Source: Rosa chinensis
Lineage: Eukaryota; Streptophyta; Magnoliopsida; Rosales; Rosaceae
DNA length: 64,000 bases
Reading direction: 5' to 3'
Assembly: GCF_002994745.2 (NCBI RefSeq)
Contig: NC_037093.1
Span: 32,217,884 to 32,281,883, forward strand
Made by a program: the position numbers and the translations under genes. Of the stretch, positions 22,439 through 33,989 are shown piece after piece. Numbering within the stretch: position 1 is the stretch's first letter; the number at the start of each line of letters is the position of its first letter. A model generated the notes under the pieces. The model ran no database searches and had not been told where the DNA came from. It saw only the letters and a program-made list of their open reading frames with translations.

Positions 22439-25011
22439 TGTGATGACCTGATTTTTCGTTATTTAATTTTAGTAATTAATAATGGACCAGTTATGTGAAT
22501 TATGATTATTTTGCTTGATTCGTATGTTGTTTGCTCGAAAAGTGTGGTTTTCAGGGGGTGGGGTACAAAGTTTGACTTTTTGTACATTGAGATTCTCTAA
22601 AAACTTCCTTCACGAAAGTCGTAGAGCGAGTCGATACGAGTTCGTGGACATGTGGCACGCATCAATCGGAGTTTGTATGAGAAAGTTATGAGTAATGGAA
22701 AATTGAGAAAATTCTATAAATAGGGGTTTCCGTTTTCAAAAATTACTATTTATATTTTGGGAAGTTTCCAAAATCGGAAAGCTTTCAAAATGCTCTGTTC
22801 TCTCTCCTCAGCCGGGCTACCCGACCCGAACCCGCGGATTCGACCCAGCTTTTTCTCCGATCTCCGGCCTTGAAACTTGGACAGACTTCTTCACCTTCAT
22901 CATGCGCTCCTCCCTGTGGCATCCTCTAGCGACAATTTGCACCGTGCGCGGTGCTGAAAGACGGTGACTTTGAGTGCAGTCAGATCCAGTTGAAAATCTC
23001 AGTTCCGGCAATGACACCGGCTCAAACTTGGCTTCTTGAGTTCGTAGGACCCTCCCCTATCGATCCTTGGTGGTTGTTTGGAGCGTTTTACGTGGGAGTT
23101 GGTTCAACACGAGGGGAACAATGATCCTCGGCTTGTGAGCGTGATTTTGGCCGATCTAGGCTAATTTGTTTCAAACTTCAAGTATTAAAGTTGCTCTACT
23201 TGGTATTCTTGACATTTTAGACGGTTTGATTAAGATGGTTTTAAGTTTTGGCCGGCGGTGATCGTGGTGGTTGTATCACCGACTGTGGCTATGCTTTGGC
23301 GGGGGGTTCCGGCCATGTAAGGGACAATTTCTGGTTTTATATATCAGCTACTCATCGATATGAGCTTTTTGATATATAATACGTAATTTTTGGAGATCGT
23401 ATGAATATGTTATGATTTTTACTGTTTCGAACCGTTCGATTATTCGATCCTTAAAGATTCTAGCATTCGATCGACTTGTGATTTTGTCATATCGATCGTA
23501 GAAGTATTCCGGAGACTTTAGGTGGTCTCTGATATGGTTTCGCCTTGATTGGCGTCACTTTTGGGGATTTTAGTTCAAAACGGGGGTTTTGGACTTAAAT
23601 CGCTTTTGATTCATATATATACTAAGTCGAGACTGTATGTGATTAAGTACTTGACGAAGTACTCTTAGATGGATATTTTGTGGTTGTACTGCTTTGTTTT
23701 ATATAGAAGACGCAGCAGGATTCAAGGGTGAGTAATCTCAAAATGTTCATTTACGAACGGAGTTACCATTATTGTTTTGGGCATTATTTATTTAACTGCA
23801 AATTATAGTTGGTATTAGTAGGCATTCCTGAGCGAATGACTACGTATATATATATATATATATATATATTTACTTGGAATATATATATATTCTTGGGAGT
23901 GATGTGTGATGAATAATATGCATGATTGTGTTCATATTATTGTTGAAGGCGACTTTTCAGGAAACAATATTGTGGAAAAAGATGTTTTCTATTGCTTGAA
24001 AAATGTTGAGTTTGATGTTACATTTTTTAGTCAAGCATGACTAATTTTAAATGTATTGGTCTTTGTACCAAGAGTCATAGATAGTGATCAGGGAAGAGGA
24101 AATTGTTTAGTAGATTATTGTAACGTTTTTAAGTCGGGTGCGACTTACTTAACGTTTGATTCAAAGACCAGACAAGGTTTGATGAAAATCATATGTCACC
24201 ATCTGTGACAGGTCACAGATGGTGACTAAGGCAAGAAATCTGGAATCACGCCTTTGGCCGAGCGAGTGGTTACATCAGTTAGAGCTCTTGTCTGTCAGTC
24301 ATTATAGCTTATGAGGGTAACAGTCGAGGTTGTTGGAGACTCATAAGTGTGTAGTTTAAAAGGGAGTCTCGAGGGAATTCTTTGTTTTATTGTCTAGATA
24401 AGACTTGATTTGCTTATTGATTGTTGAGTTAGCAAATAGTACTTTGTCACAGCGGTGACTTATATATGTTGTCCCTTCGGTGGAAAAGATATGGAATGTT
24501 GGAAAGAATCATGGTGCGATGATGTTTCCTTAAGTTGATTGGGGTGAGTTGTTGATTGATATTCATGAGTTACTCATACAAGATTTCATAAGCTTACCGA
24601 GTTTATTGTGTGGCAACCCGGTACACTATTCAATGGTGTAGGGGTTAATCCTGCAGGTCAGGGTAATCGTGGTTGAAGCTGAGGTAGCTTGTTGGCAGCA
24701 AAACGGGTAGGAAGCAAATTTTGTTGGCTTTGCCATTGTTATGACTTCTACTATGTAGTAAGCTCTACGGAGCATTTATGTTTATCTTGTTGTGGCAATT
24801 TCATTCGTAAACTCGTGCAATATATGACTCTGCGAACGAGTATATATTGACATTGTGGGTTCAGGGCATCAGTATGTACTTGGGTTAAAAGGAAAAAGTT
24901 TTTCAGGTATTTTGTATTGATGGCTGAATCATCACTCATGTATAATTATGAGATTATATATTGATTTTTATTTGTGTTTAAAAATCAAGGGGGGGGGGGG
25001 GGGGGTTGACA
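22439..25011 (+). mobile_element. LTR-C: LTR related to the LARD family, opposite orientation
   Basis: It starts TGTGATGACCTG and ends near TTGACA after a 17-G tract. The block at 22555-22690 is the reverse complement of the conserved block in the other LARD-family LTRs, with TATAAATA at 22715-22722 downstream. It interrupts LINE-A between GGL and the following LINE segment. I could not find a convincing TSD, so the right edge may be off by a few bases. No second LTR or coding region is present, so it is probably solo. Confidence 0.7.
24989..25005. repeat. 17-base G tract
   Basis: An uninterrupted G-run at the right end of LTR-C. Long G-runs are rare in plant DNA and prone to sequencing error, so the exact length is uncertain. 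Confidence 0.9.
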
Positions 25012-25202
25012 TAATCAATTAGACCTAGCTAGCTCTTGGTTAACCAAGTCCCTCTTTGCTACGCTTAATTGGTTGGAAAATTCTAACGAATCTCTAAAAT
25101 TGGTGGGTCTAAATTGTCACTACAAAATTCTTAAGACATTATAAATTCTTTTCTGCCATGTAAAAAACCAATGTCCCATTGGCTTGGAAAGGAATTATTA
25201 AT
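25012..25202 (+). pseudogene. LINE-A fragment 2
   Basis: Broken frames give LLRLIGWKILTN, then KFFSAM and PLAWKGI, matching the post-RT region of plant LINEs. The last codons are interrupted by LTR-D, and the reading resumes at 30351 with NSRSRLIEGMRW, which shows continuity across the insertion. Confidence 0.7.
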
Positions 25203-25539
25203 TGTTGGAGACATCATTGAGTATGAATGTATATGCAATTTATAAATGATGTGCCCTACTCCACTCCAAAGTATAGGAGGTCAAGTTTTAGTAAAGGAAA
25301 AAGTAAGAGTATCGTACCCAAGGGATTGAGTAACTCTACCCTAAGTTAAATTACCGTGAAAATAAAACCTAGAAAGCACATGCGAGTCTATCTTTTTACA
25401 AATTAATAGTCTCGACCTTTTGGAAGCCAAAACTATCAATAATGATATTTACAATGGTAAAGTGGTGAATCGGCTTTGTTGATTTTAATTTCTATAAAGT
25501 AAAATAAGTTTCACAAAAATAAACTAAGCAAATAAAATA

Positions 25540-25940
25540 AAGGATTAAATTCTGCTTACTACCTTGTACTTTCAAGGGTTCATCAGTTCAGTCCCTGCAC
25601 TTCTAATTTAATCAAAAAAAGTCCTTGCACTCTCCAATTTCATCAAATCGATCCAATCCATCACTATTCCGTCAATTTTCGCTGTTAAAATGCTAACGTG
25701 GGACTTTCTTATAGGAAAAATTCCCAAACTACCCATCGCTAGGCAGCCCACCGACGTTTTAGTGTTGTGAATGCAGATGGGTAGTCTGGAAATTTTCCCC
25801 GAAAATTGACAGAGTGGTGACAGATTGGATTGATTTGATGAAATTAGAGAGTGCAAGGACTTTTCTGATTAAATTAGAAGTGCAAGGAATAAACTGATTA
25901 ACCCTTGAAAGTACAGGGTAATAATCAGAATTTAGTCTTA
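25540..25940. mobile_element. MITE of MULE type
   Basis: About 400 bases with inverted ends over more than 90 bases (left TACCTTGTACTTTCAAGGGT, right its complement with few changes). The flanks share a 10-bp direct repeat, AAATAAAATA (25530-25539 and 25941-25950), which fits a MULE-type TSD although it is low complexity. It has no coding capacity. Confidence 0.85.
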
Positions 25941-26019
25941 AAATAAAATAGAGACTTTGATCAATGAGATAAATAGGAGTATAGGTTTTGCACCTAGCCT
26001 CCCTCATGCATATAATGTA

Positions 26020-28490
26020 GGGAAAAATTCACCAACAGTGTCTGGACACTTAGGGGACTTTTAGAATGATACCTGAATTTACAAAGTTATCAATGTGATA
26101 CCTGAACTCATTTTTTTGTATCAACGTCGTACCTACGACCAATTTCATTCACGGAGCCGTTAAATTTTACACGTGCATCGCACGTGAGTCACTTAATGAA
26201 GACAAAAAGACTGATTTACCCTCAAATTTTTTTTTTTCCTTTTCTTTCTTTCTTTTTCTTTTCTTTTCTTTTCTTTCTTTCTTTTTCTTTTCTTTTCTTT
26301 TCTTTCTTTCTTCTTCTTCTTCTTCTTCTTCTTCTTTTTCAATTTCTTCTTCCCCTGATTTGAATCATCAAGATTCAAAATCATCTTGCTCGTCCGATTC
26401 CCATTGCCTATCGCTGATCAAACACTGCCACTGCGTCTCAATCCACCTGCATGCATTGCAGATGTTTCTGGTTTCCCCCACTTCAAATCCTACAGCAAAT
26501 TGAAATTGTGCACTAGAGGTGGCAAACGGGCCACTAAGCACGAGCACGGCACGGGCCCGGCACGCTTAAAAGCGGCCCGGCACGGCCCAAGCCCGTTAGT
26601 GGCCCGGCACGACCCGAGCACGTTAGAATAACGGGTCGGGCTGGGCCTAAGAATATTGGCCCATTGGGCCGGCCCGGCCCGAGCCCGTAATAGGCCCGGC
26701 ACGGCCCAAGCACGACATATTGTGGGCCGGCCCGTTACAACACACAAAAATTCATTTTGTTTTTAAAAATATAAAAAAACTACAATGATGAGATTTGAAT
26801 ATGAGACATTTTTATTTAAAATCTTTTGACAATTTCACCAATGCTTTCTTTTATATTGTCAAAATAATGAAACAAAACATTATATCCTTATTTTGACATA
26901 AGTATTTTTTCTAAATATTAAATATATGTTTATTAATAAAGACTAATCTCATAATAATACAACTATAGAATGAAGGAAATAATAATAGATACTAAATCTT
27001 CATTATATTAATAAAGATTAATCTCACTATTATACAAGAAACAATATATTTTGAGTTTTTTTTTTTTTCTTTCTTATAGTGGAATATAAAAAATTATTAG
27101 AAATCTAATCTTAAAAAGCTAAGATTAAGAAAAACGTTGTAGAACTTAATTTATTTTAATTTTCTAAATAGTTAAATAAAATTAATTTTTATTTGTTCAA
27201 ATTAAGATTTTAAAATCGTACTTTATAGTGGGTAGGCACGAGCACGGCCCGTTATTGACCCGGCACGAGCACGGCCCGACACTATATGGGCTCGGGCCAT
27301 GGGCCGGACCGGGCTTAATATTTAAGTAAATGGGCCGGCACGAGCCCGGCACCATAATAAATGGGCCGGCCCAAGCACGGCACGAAGCACGACTAGGCCC
27401 GCTTAAAATGGGTCGGGCCGGGCCGGGCCGGCCTGTTTGCCACCTCTATTGTGCACTGAGGCTTCGCTGCTCACTTCGAGTTCATCCCAGCCGCCGCCGA
27501 CGACTTAGCCACCACCACTCTCGTTCTCTCCTCCGACCCAGGGGCGGATCCAGGAATTCAACCTTGGTGGGGCTTGAATTTCTTAACAAATGAAAAAAAA
27601 AATGGCTCTGCACATCAGCAACAACCATGAACTCCATTCAAGTTTACACACAAATTCAGCAAACGCAACCCAGATATCAAATTCACATTTACACACACAA
27701 AAATTCAACAAACCCACAAATTCACATATACACAATTTCAAATACCAAAAAACAACCCAGTACCCAGAAGGCCAGAAATCAAAAAAGGTTTAGCTAATTA
27801 GCTTTATCAATTTCAATTTGGGTTTTATGAATTGGTTATCAGAATACCTATTTACCATCGGTGATTAGGTATTTCAGTGGACTCACTGATCAAGCTATCA
27901 AGGGCTAAAGACAGAGCCAGAGGAGGAGGAGAATAAGAGAAGAAATCTGGAGTAGTAGTCGGTGGATTCATTGATCAAGCCATCAACGCATCGAGGGCCA
28001 AAGACGGAGAGGAGAAGAAGAAGAAAAGAAGAAACCGAGGATGTAGAGGGTTAGGTTGCCCATTGCTAAAGAGGACGACGATGAAGAAGAAGAGGACCAT
28101 GAGGAAGAAAGAGGGTTTCGCCGGAGATCGAGAAAGAAAATGGGCTCGATGGGCGCGGCGGTGGTGCTGGTTGAACTGATCGACCGGTGTGGTCTGGTGT
28201 TGGCAAGGAGAGAAGGAGAGAATAAAGAAACCCAAAAAGAAGAAAGAAAGAAAAGAAAAGAAAAGAAAAGAAAGAAAGAAAAAATCGAGGGTAAATCAGT
28301 CCTTTTGTCTTCATTAAGTGACTCACGTGCGATGCACGTGCAAAATTTAACAGCTCCGTGACGGAAATTGGTCGTAGGTACGACGTTGATACGAAAAAAT
28401 GAGTCCAGGTATCACATTAGTAACTTTGTAAGTTCAGGTATCATTTTGAAAGTCCCCTAAGTGTCCAGACACCGTTGGTGAATTTTTCCC
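26020..28490. mobile_element. Mutator-like element with ~220-bp inverted repeats
   Basis: The left arm (26020-26240) and right arm (28270-28490) are near-complementary over about 220 bases, starting GGGAAAAATTCACCAAC. A perfect 9-bp TSD, TATAATGTA, flanks it (26011-26019 and 28491-28499). Inside each arm lies a pyrimidine or purine microsatellite (CTTTT-type at 26230-26336, GAAAA-type at 28228-28282). The interior has no transposase. Segments 26386-26505 and 27457-27540 are GC-richer and exon-like, so a Pack-MULE-style capture is possible, but I cannot name a source gene. A hAT MITE is inserted at 26514-27448. Confidence 0.92.
26514..27448. mobile_element. hAT-type MITE
   Basis: A 935-bp element with ends TAGAGGTGGCAAACGGGCC and its complement. 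A perfect 8-bp TSD, TTGTGCAC, flanks it (26506-26513 and 27449-27456), diagnostic of hAT. Both subterminal regions are packed with GGCCCGGCACG and CACGAGCACGG words in opposite orientations, while the centre is AT-rich. It has no transposase. Confidence 0.92.
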
Positions 28491-30350
28491 TATAATGTAA
28501 CCCATTTTCTAATAACAACATGCTTTGATAAATTTCCCTTAGGCTTTGATGAAGCTACCAAGAAACCAACTAGTCATGCAATTTAACAATCTCTTCCGAA
28601 GCAAAGCTAAATTACACATCCTTTATACCATTCAAATCTTCGATCTGGATCCTAAATGGCCTATGGTGCTGTGAGCCTAAATTCTTTTGGAACCTAAACC
28701 CACAATATCATGCTTTAATTTCTAGGTAAGAAACCCAAGCAATTTAGTTCTTCCCGTAAGAATAAGCTAGACCACCACCCTATTAGCTACACATGCTTCT
28801 CGGTTACAAAAGATTGTCAAGCTTAAGTTTCCGATTTCATTAATTCCTACAACATGATTCTAGGTGACAAATCTAAAAACACATGTGAGAAAGCATTAAA
28901 GTAAAGTAGCTAAAGGATTCAAAACATGCATATTCATCAAAAACATGGCATCACGCTATTTTATACATGAGTTTGACTAGGGCTAAGACCTAGCCCCAAT
29001 TTTATTCTACTCACCACCCATAGTTACATATATCAAACCCATAAACATAATAACATCAAGCAAAAGAGAGGAAGAGTGGAGAAAGTGGTTGGTTACCAAA
29101 TTAGCTCCCCTTGATGCAAAACTAGTGAGAGATGTTTCAAAGTATGGTAATTTTGGTTCTTTCAAACCCACGGTTCTTTCAAACCCAAATTGCCATACAA
29201 ATCCACAAAACTCTTAGAAACATGAGGAATAAAGGCTTGAGATGACAAAACTAAGGTGTGATTGATCAAAGATGTATAGACACTTCGGTTTTAGAACAAA
29301 AAGAAGCTATACACTTTTCTCTTCACAAAAGCTAAGAACTATGAACTACAAGGTGAAGAACTATGAAAAATGGAGAGAAAAAGGAGATGAAATGGATGAA
29401 GGAAGACATGGAAAACGTCCAAAGTAAGGGGAGGGTCAATATATAGGCCAGAAGTGATGAATGGAGGGTGGAGATAAAAGGAAATGAAGGGCTAGATGTG
29501 ATTGACAAATGTGTAAACACAAAATGTGGATTTAGTCTTTAACTCCACATGGAAATGACCTAGAAAGCCAATAGATGTTTTGATGGAGGGGAAAAAGTAA
29601 GGGTAGAAGGGTCATTGTGTAATGGAACAAGGTAATAAATGGGAGACAAAAGTGTAAGGTGTAAGAATGAGACTATTTGTCATCTTTCAAATTTTGAATT
29701 TCAAAATAACTTAGACCTAAAGTCTTCCCACCTAAAGTCTCTAACCCTAGACAGCTCTTTTTTGTTCTCCACACATATTCTCGGTCGGCCAACTTGGTCA
29801 GAATTTTCCGGAATCCGGCGTTGACCACCATTGACCCATTTTTGTCTGTTTGCGCACTTTCTTCTTCTAATTCAATCTCCACCAAGACTTCGGAATTAGC
29901 TTCGGTTTCTTCATACCAAATGTTCCTCGTGTAGATCCTACACCGTGGCGTGGCCGGAAATGCTACCGGAATCAGTACAGGTCCGGTTTTTGCAGTTTTT
30001 GTCTTTTAGTGCAGAAATTTGCACCAATCTTTTGAAGGCCTTCCATTCTGAACTAGCTCTTGCACTCTTCATAACAAATGATCCTTAGGATGTCTAGAAT
30101 GGATCTAGAAAGTTTCAACACATTTGGAGTTTATTTGGTCAGTCGGCCGCTCCTCCTTCCTTGCATAGCTCGGTTTCTCCTAGTTAGAGTAGGAGAATAT
30201 GCTAAGATTGAAATTTTAGTGCATTTCCTAGCTTCTCCATCATTTCCTAGCATGATAAGGAAAACATAATAAATATATATAAATAAACAAAAAGGTTAAG
30301 CAAAAGTGCAAGATTAGTGGAATAATTACTAGGTAATTATGAACCTAACA

Positions 30351-31469
30351 TTAATTCAAGATCTCGTCTTATAGAAGGTATGAGATGGATTGTCATTTTA
30401 ATTTTTGGTTTTTAATTGGACCTATCTTCTTCATTTAATTAGTTTGTTTAATGAAGATAGAAATAATTTTAATACGAATGATTTGATTCGTTATTTTTTT
30501 ATTGATTATAATGGGAGAGGCACTAGTGAGAACTTTAAGATGAGGACTTTCAAATCAATATATGGTTGGATGATTGGTCCCAATTTTAGTTAAATACAAC
30601 TCACATCTAATCTAACTGTTGATTTAAAAGTCCTCATGAAGTTCTCATTTTAAGATCTTCATTATAGCCTCACCTTGATTACCATTGGAATCAAGAAAAG
30701 CTTCTACAAGTGCTTCCCCAAGTAGATAGTTCACAAGATTTGTTCTATTCCTCTTTCTATTATGAATATCAATGCATGATGAATTTGTTCTGGGACTAGC
30801 ATGTACAAGTAATTTTCAAGCTCATTCTGAAGTTAAGTTAATTACTTTATTTCATGTGGAAGTTATCAATGCCTCTAAAGGTTAAGACTTTTAGCACGCA
30901 ATTAATTTAAAGAAAAATGAGAACACGAGATCAAATTTTTACTGCTTAACATATTGATAAAAATTTCAGTTTTTGTAATCAAATTAGGAATAATGACCAT
31001 CTATTTATGCATTGCTCTTATGTTCGTCAAGTTTGGTTGTTATCTTCTCCTAATTGTGACCCTGTTGGGTGGAATGGTGATCTCACCATTCAATTAGATC
31101 TTAAAATATGACATACGAGCACGACCATTTAGCTAAAACTCTTTACCAAATTTGGTATGCAAGTAATCAGTTCATTTCTAAATATTTCCAAGACCCCTAT
31201 TCAAATTTGTTTGCAACAGCTAACCTTCTGCTTCAATATCAGGAAACCAATTCACAAGTTTCTATTTTGGTGAAAACTCATCCTCAGACTATTGAATAAA
31301 ATCCTCTAGATTCTCTTTTTGTCGATTTCAATTTTGATGGTTTATTTAGAGGTCATCACCAAGCAGCTGCTGATTTTGTTCTTTGAAATACTCAAGGTCA
31401 CTCTATTATAGCCTCAGCCAGGGGGACATTGGTTATGCTGATGTTCTTGGGGCGAAAACATGTATCGGC
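30351..31469 (+). pseudogene. LINE-A fragment 3: zinc-binding region and RNase H start
   Basis: Broken frames give NSRSRLIEGMRW, then NWTYLLHLISLFNEDRNNF; after the MITE comes KMRTRDQIFTA with NDHLFMHCSYVRQVW (zf-RVT-like), then DSLFVDFNFDGLFRGHHQAA and NTQGHSIIASARG (RNase H-like). The RNase H domain is cut by the TR-GAG insertion at 31470 and resumes at 50105 with ALREDLIQAIN. Multiple stops show it is dead. Confidence 0.78.
30515..30679. mobile_element. short MITE inside LINE-A
   Basis: About 165 bases with imperfect inverted ends (left GAGGCACTAGTGAGAAC, right complement of GAGGCTATAATGAAGATC). LINE coding similarity stops before it and resumes after it. I could not fix a TSD. A related end occurs near 13411-13460. 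Confidence 0.5.
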
Positions 31470-33767
31470 TGATAGGAGCATTTTAATGCGACGTTTTACT
31501 TGCTTTTCCCTGCATTTTCTGCGTTATTTCCTTAATAAAACCCTGTTTAGGAAAGTTTCCATTCTTTGATTGGGAAAGTTCCTATTTGTAGAAAGTTTCT
31601 ATTTTTGTAGTTTCTATTTATCATTTTTAGTAAGTTTCCATTTTCAGTAGTTTCTATTTTTCATTTTTAGAAAGTTTCCCATTTTCAGTTTAGGAAAGTT
31701 GCCATTTTTCATTTTAGGAAAGTTTCTATTTTTTTCTTATCAGTTTCTATTTTCAGGACCTCCGAGCTAAAAAGTGGAAATGAACGCACGAATGGAAAGA
31801 GGAGCTTGCGAACGTCAAGACGAGCGAATATGAGAAGAAAAGGGCCACACAATTGAGCAGAAATGAAGAAATAAGCTTTCCTAGTCCAACCAGGAAATCC
31901 TGCAAAATGGAGGAAGGCTTCCCTAGCAAGTTTCCAACGCAACCATGAAAAAGAAATGGAAAAATAATGTGCTTTGTGTTGGAAAATGAGAAGGCTTGAA
32001 GATGAAGCAACGAAGCCCAAGAACTCTATGGATTTTCGGCAAATGGATCAAAGGCCCACAAAAGCCCATACAATTAGGGTGTGTGACGCAAGTGAAACCC
32101 TAGGGATGTTGTTGCCGTCCAAAAGGAGAGAGAAACAAGGAAAATGACGTGGAAAATCAGAATTATCAAAGAGAATTTCGGTTGAGATTTTCTAGGGTAA
32201 TTTTTATGGAAAGAAAATATACTTGGGGACTTACCCTAGAGAGTTTGCCGTCCAATGCCAAGAGAAAAACAAGGGAATCAAAAGAAAACCCTAGAGAATT
32301 CGGCAAGAGAGATTCAAGGGAGAAATAAAAGGAAAGAGAAAAAGGTGGAGACCAAGAAAAGCTCAAAAGAAGTCTAGATACATTCCTATATTCCCTAAAG
32401 GAATTTTGGCCGAATTTAAAGTATAAAATCAGAATATTATCAAGGGAATTTCGGCCAAGATTGTTAGGGAATTAAATGGAATTTTGTGATTGGTTGAACC
32501 ACCTCATAGGGCTTATTTGGCAAGATATTATTGGAGGAAATTATGTGGAATTTTCAGATTAATTCCATAAGGTTTACACGGCTTGGAGAGCAAGGAGGAC
32601 GTCCCCTATATAATCTCCCCTCTTCTCAACGTTTTGGGGTTCCCACTTTTGCGTTTACACTTTGAGAAAAAAATCAGAAAACTCTCTCTAGCCTAGCCGT
32701 GTTCTTCTCCATCCTCTAGGGCAACCACGAAGTGCAAGCAAGGCCAAGGAAGAAGAGGACAAGCCGTGAACACCATCCATCCTCCACCTTGAAGATTGCT
32801 TCCGAAATTCAAGAGACCATTCATCACTTCATTCATCTCATCTTCATCACGGTGTAATCCGATTCTCCTTGTACCTTTGCTTTGTATTTTCGTTGGTTTT
32901 GCCTTAGTTGACACATATGTATGAACAAGTGTTGTTTTCTGAAATTTTATGATTAATTGTTAATTTTCAGATTCATATATTGTGATTTATGGTTGCTTTT
33001 GTGTGAGTGTTTGATTAAATTTGCATGATAGAAATCTTTTGTATGATAATCTTGAATGGTTCGAAACATTTAGGGTTTTTATGTAAATGTTGCTACGAAT
33101 TTGAGAACATGGATCAACTTTTTGGTTTTGTGTTCTTGAATCGATAAGTAGTAAAGGTTTTGTACAAAAACCGAATTTAATCAAAGAAGATTGCAATTAG
33201 GTGGACTTTTTCATACTAAGTTGCACATTCGAGTTGATAGCCTTTCTAGGTGCTTAATGCGTTAAACATGACATGATTGACTAGCTTTCTAGGGTTTGAT
33301 TGCATGTTTGATAGGATTAGTCTAGGTGCTTTCGCTTAGGTTAATTAGCATTGAAAGTAAAATATGGGAAATTGTTTGCTTTTGAACGTTTCACATGATC
33401 AACTCCTCTTGCATGACTATGATGAACAATGATGAACTTGAATCAATTTTAATCATGAGTTTCGACTTTGATCCTTGTACTCACATCCCCTTTGTGTTTT
33501 TATGTTTTTACATTTTAATTATTTAGTTAACTTAGTATTTATTTTCGGCAAAAGAAAACCAAAAACAAAATCTCCCCTTATTTTTGTAAATAATGTTTAT
33601 AATTGTGAATACCTTTGTGAATATTATACTTTGTTTTAATTTTAATAGTTTAATTGTTTGACAATGACAGGTGTACCCTCAATCCCCGGAATAGAACGAT
33701 CCCTATTTATTACATACTACTAATGACATTTCAGGGTTAAATTGGTCGCTTCCCAAAAGCGACATCA
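31470..33767 (+). repeat. 5' LTR of the TR-GAG element
   Basis: 2298 bp, bounded by TG and CA. By eye it differs from the 3' LTR at two sites (near 31912 and near 33411). Open frames at 31709-32020 and similar places recur identically in the 3' LTR and are not genes. Confidence 0.95.
32607..32613 (+). promoter_or_regulatory. TATA box of the TR-GAG LTR promoter
   Basis: TATATAA in a C-rich setting inside the 5' LTR, with the same box at 40073-40079 in the 3' LTR. Related LTRs have TATA boxes in similar places (near 18302 and 62634). The transcript start, and so the U3/R border, is inferred about 30 bases downstream. Confidence 0.6.
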
Positions 33768-33772
33768 ATTTT

Positions 33773-33790
33773 TGGCGCCGTTGCCGGGGA
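33773..33790 (+). other. primer-binding site, tRNA-Asp type
   Basis: TGGCGCCGTTGCCGGGGA starts five bases after the 5' LTR. It is complementary to the 3' end of plant tRNA-Asp, the usual primer of Athila-type elements. Confidence 0.85.
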
Positions 33791-33989
33791 TTGAAAAATC
33801 ATTTGCCATATTGTGAATATTTGTTTTGTTTATTTTGTGACCGAAAGAAAAAAAAAAAAAAAATTACTTGTTAATTATTTTGTAATTGTCGAAAATTAGA
33901 TAATTAATTACTTAGGTTGTTGTTTATATTATTGAATACGAGTTTTAATTGTGAGTTGTAAATTAAAGAAGGAATAGGTGAAGTCGTGT

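Larger units (their letters stand above)
25203..30350 (-). mobile_element. LTR-D: solo LTR with nested DNA transposons
   Basis: Reverse-complement relative of the LTR at 54384-56296; the minus strand starts TGTTAGGTTCATAATTACC and ends near ACATTCATACTCAATG and CCAACA. A perfect TSD, TTAAT, flanks it (25198-25202 and 30351-30355). After removing the nested MITE (25540-25940) and MULE (26020-28490) with their duplications, about 2.26 kb remains. No internal region is present. Regions 28500-30350 and 25203-25539 are LTR sequence without genes. Confidence 0.88.

Noticed and set aside
24251..24310. tRNA-like text GGCCGAGCGAGTGGTTA
   Set aside because: No cloverleaf could be completed: acceptor and T arms are missing, and it lies in LTR-C.
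26193..26384. Lys/Arg/Glu-rich small protein
   Set aside because: Translation of the pyrimidine microsatellite in the MULE arm.
27540..27590. GGGGCGGATCCAGGAATTC as the end of a further MITE
   Set aside because: It resembles a common plant transposon terminus, but no matching second end or TSD is visible.
31709..32020. 103-residue open frame, repeated almost identically at 39175-39486
   Set aside because: It lies in the TR-GAG LTRs; the repetition comes from the LTR pair and there is no known domain or start context.
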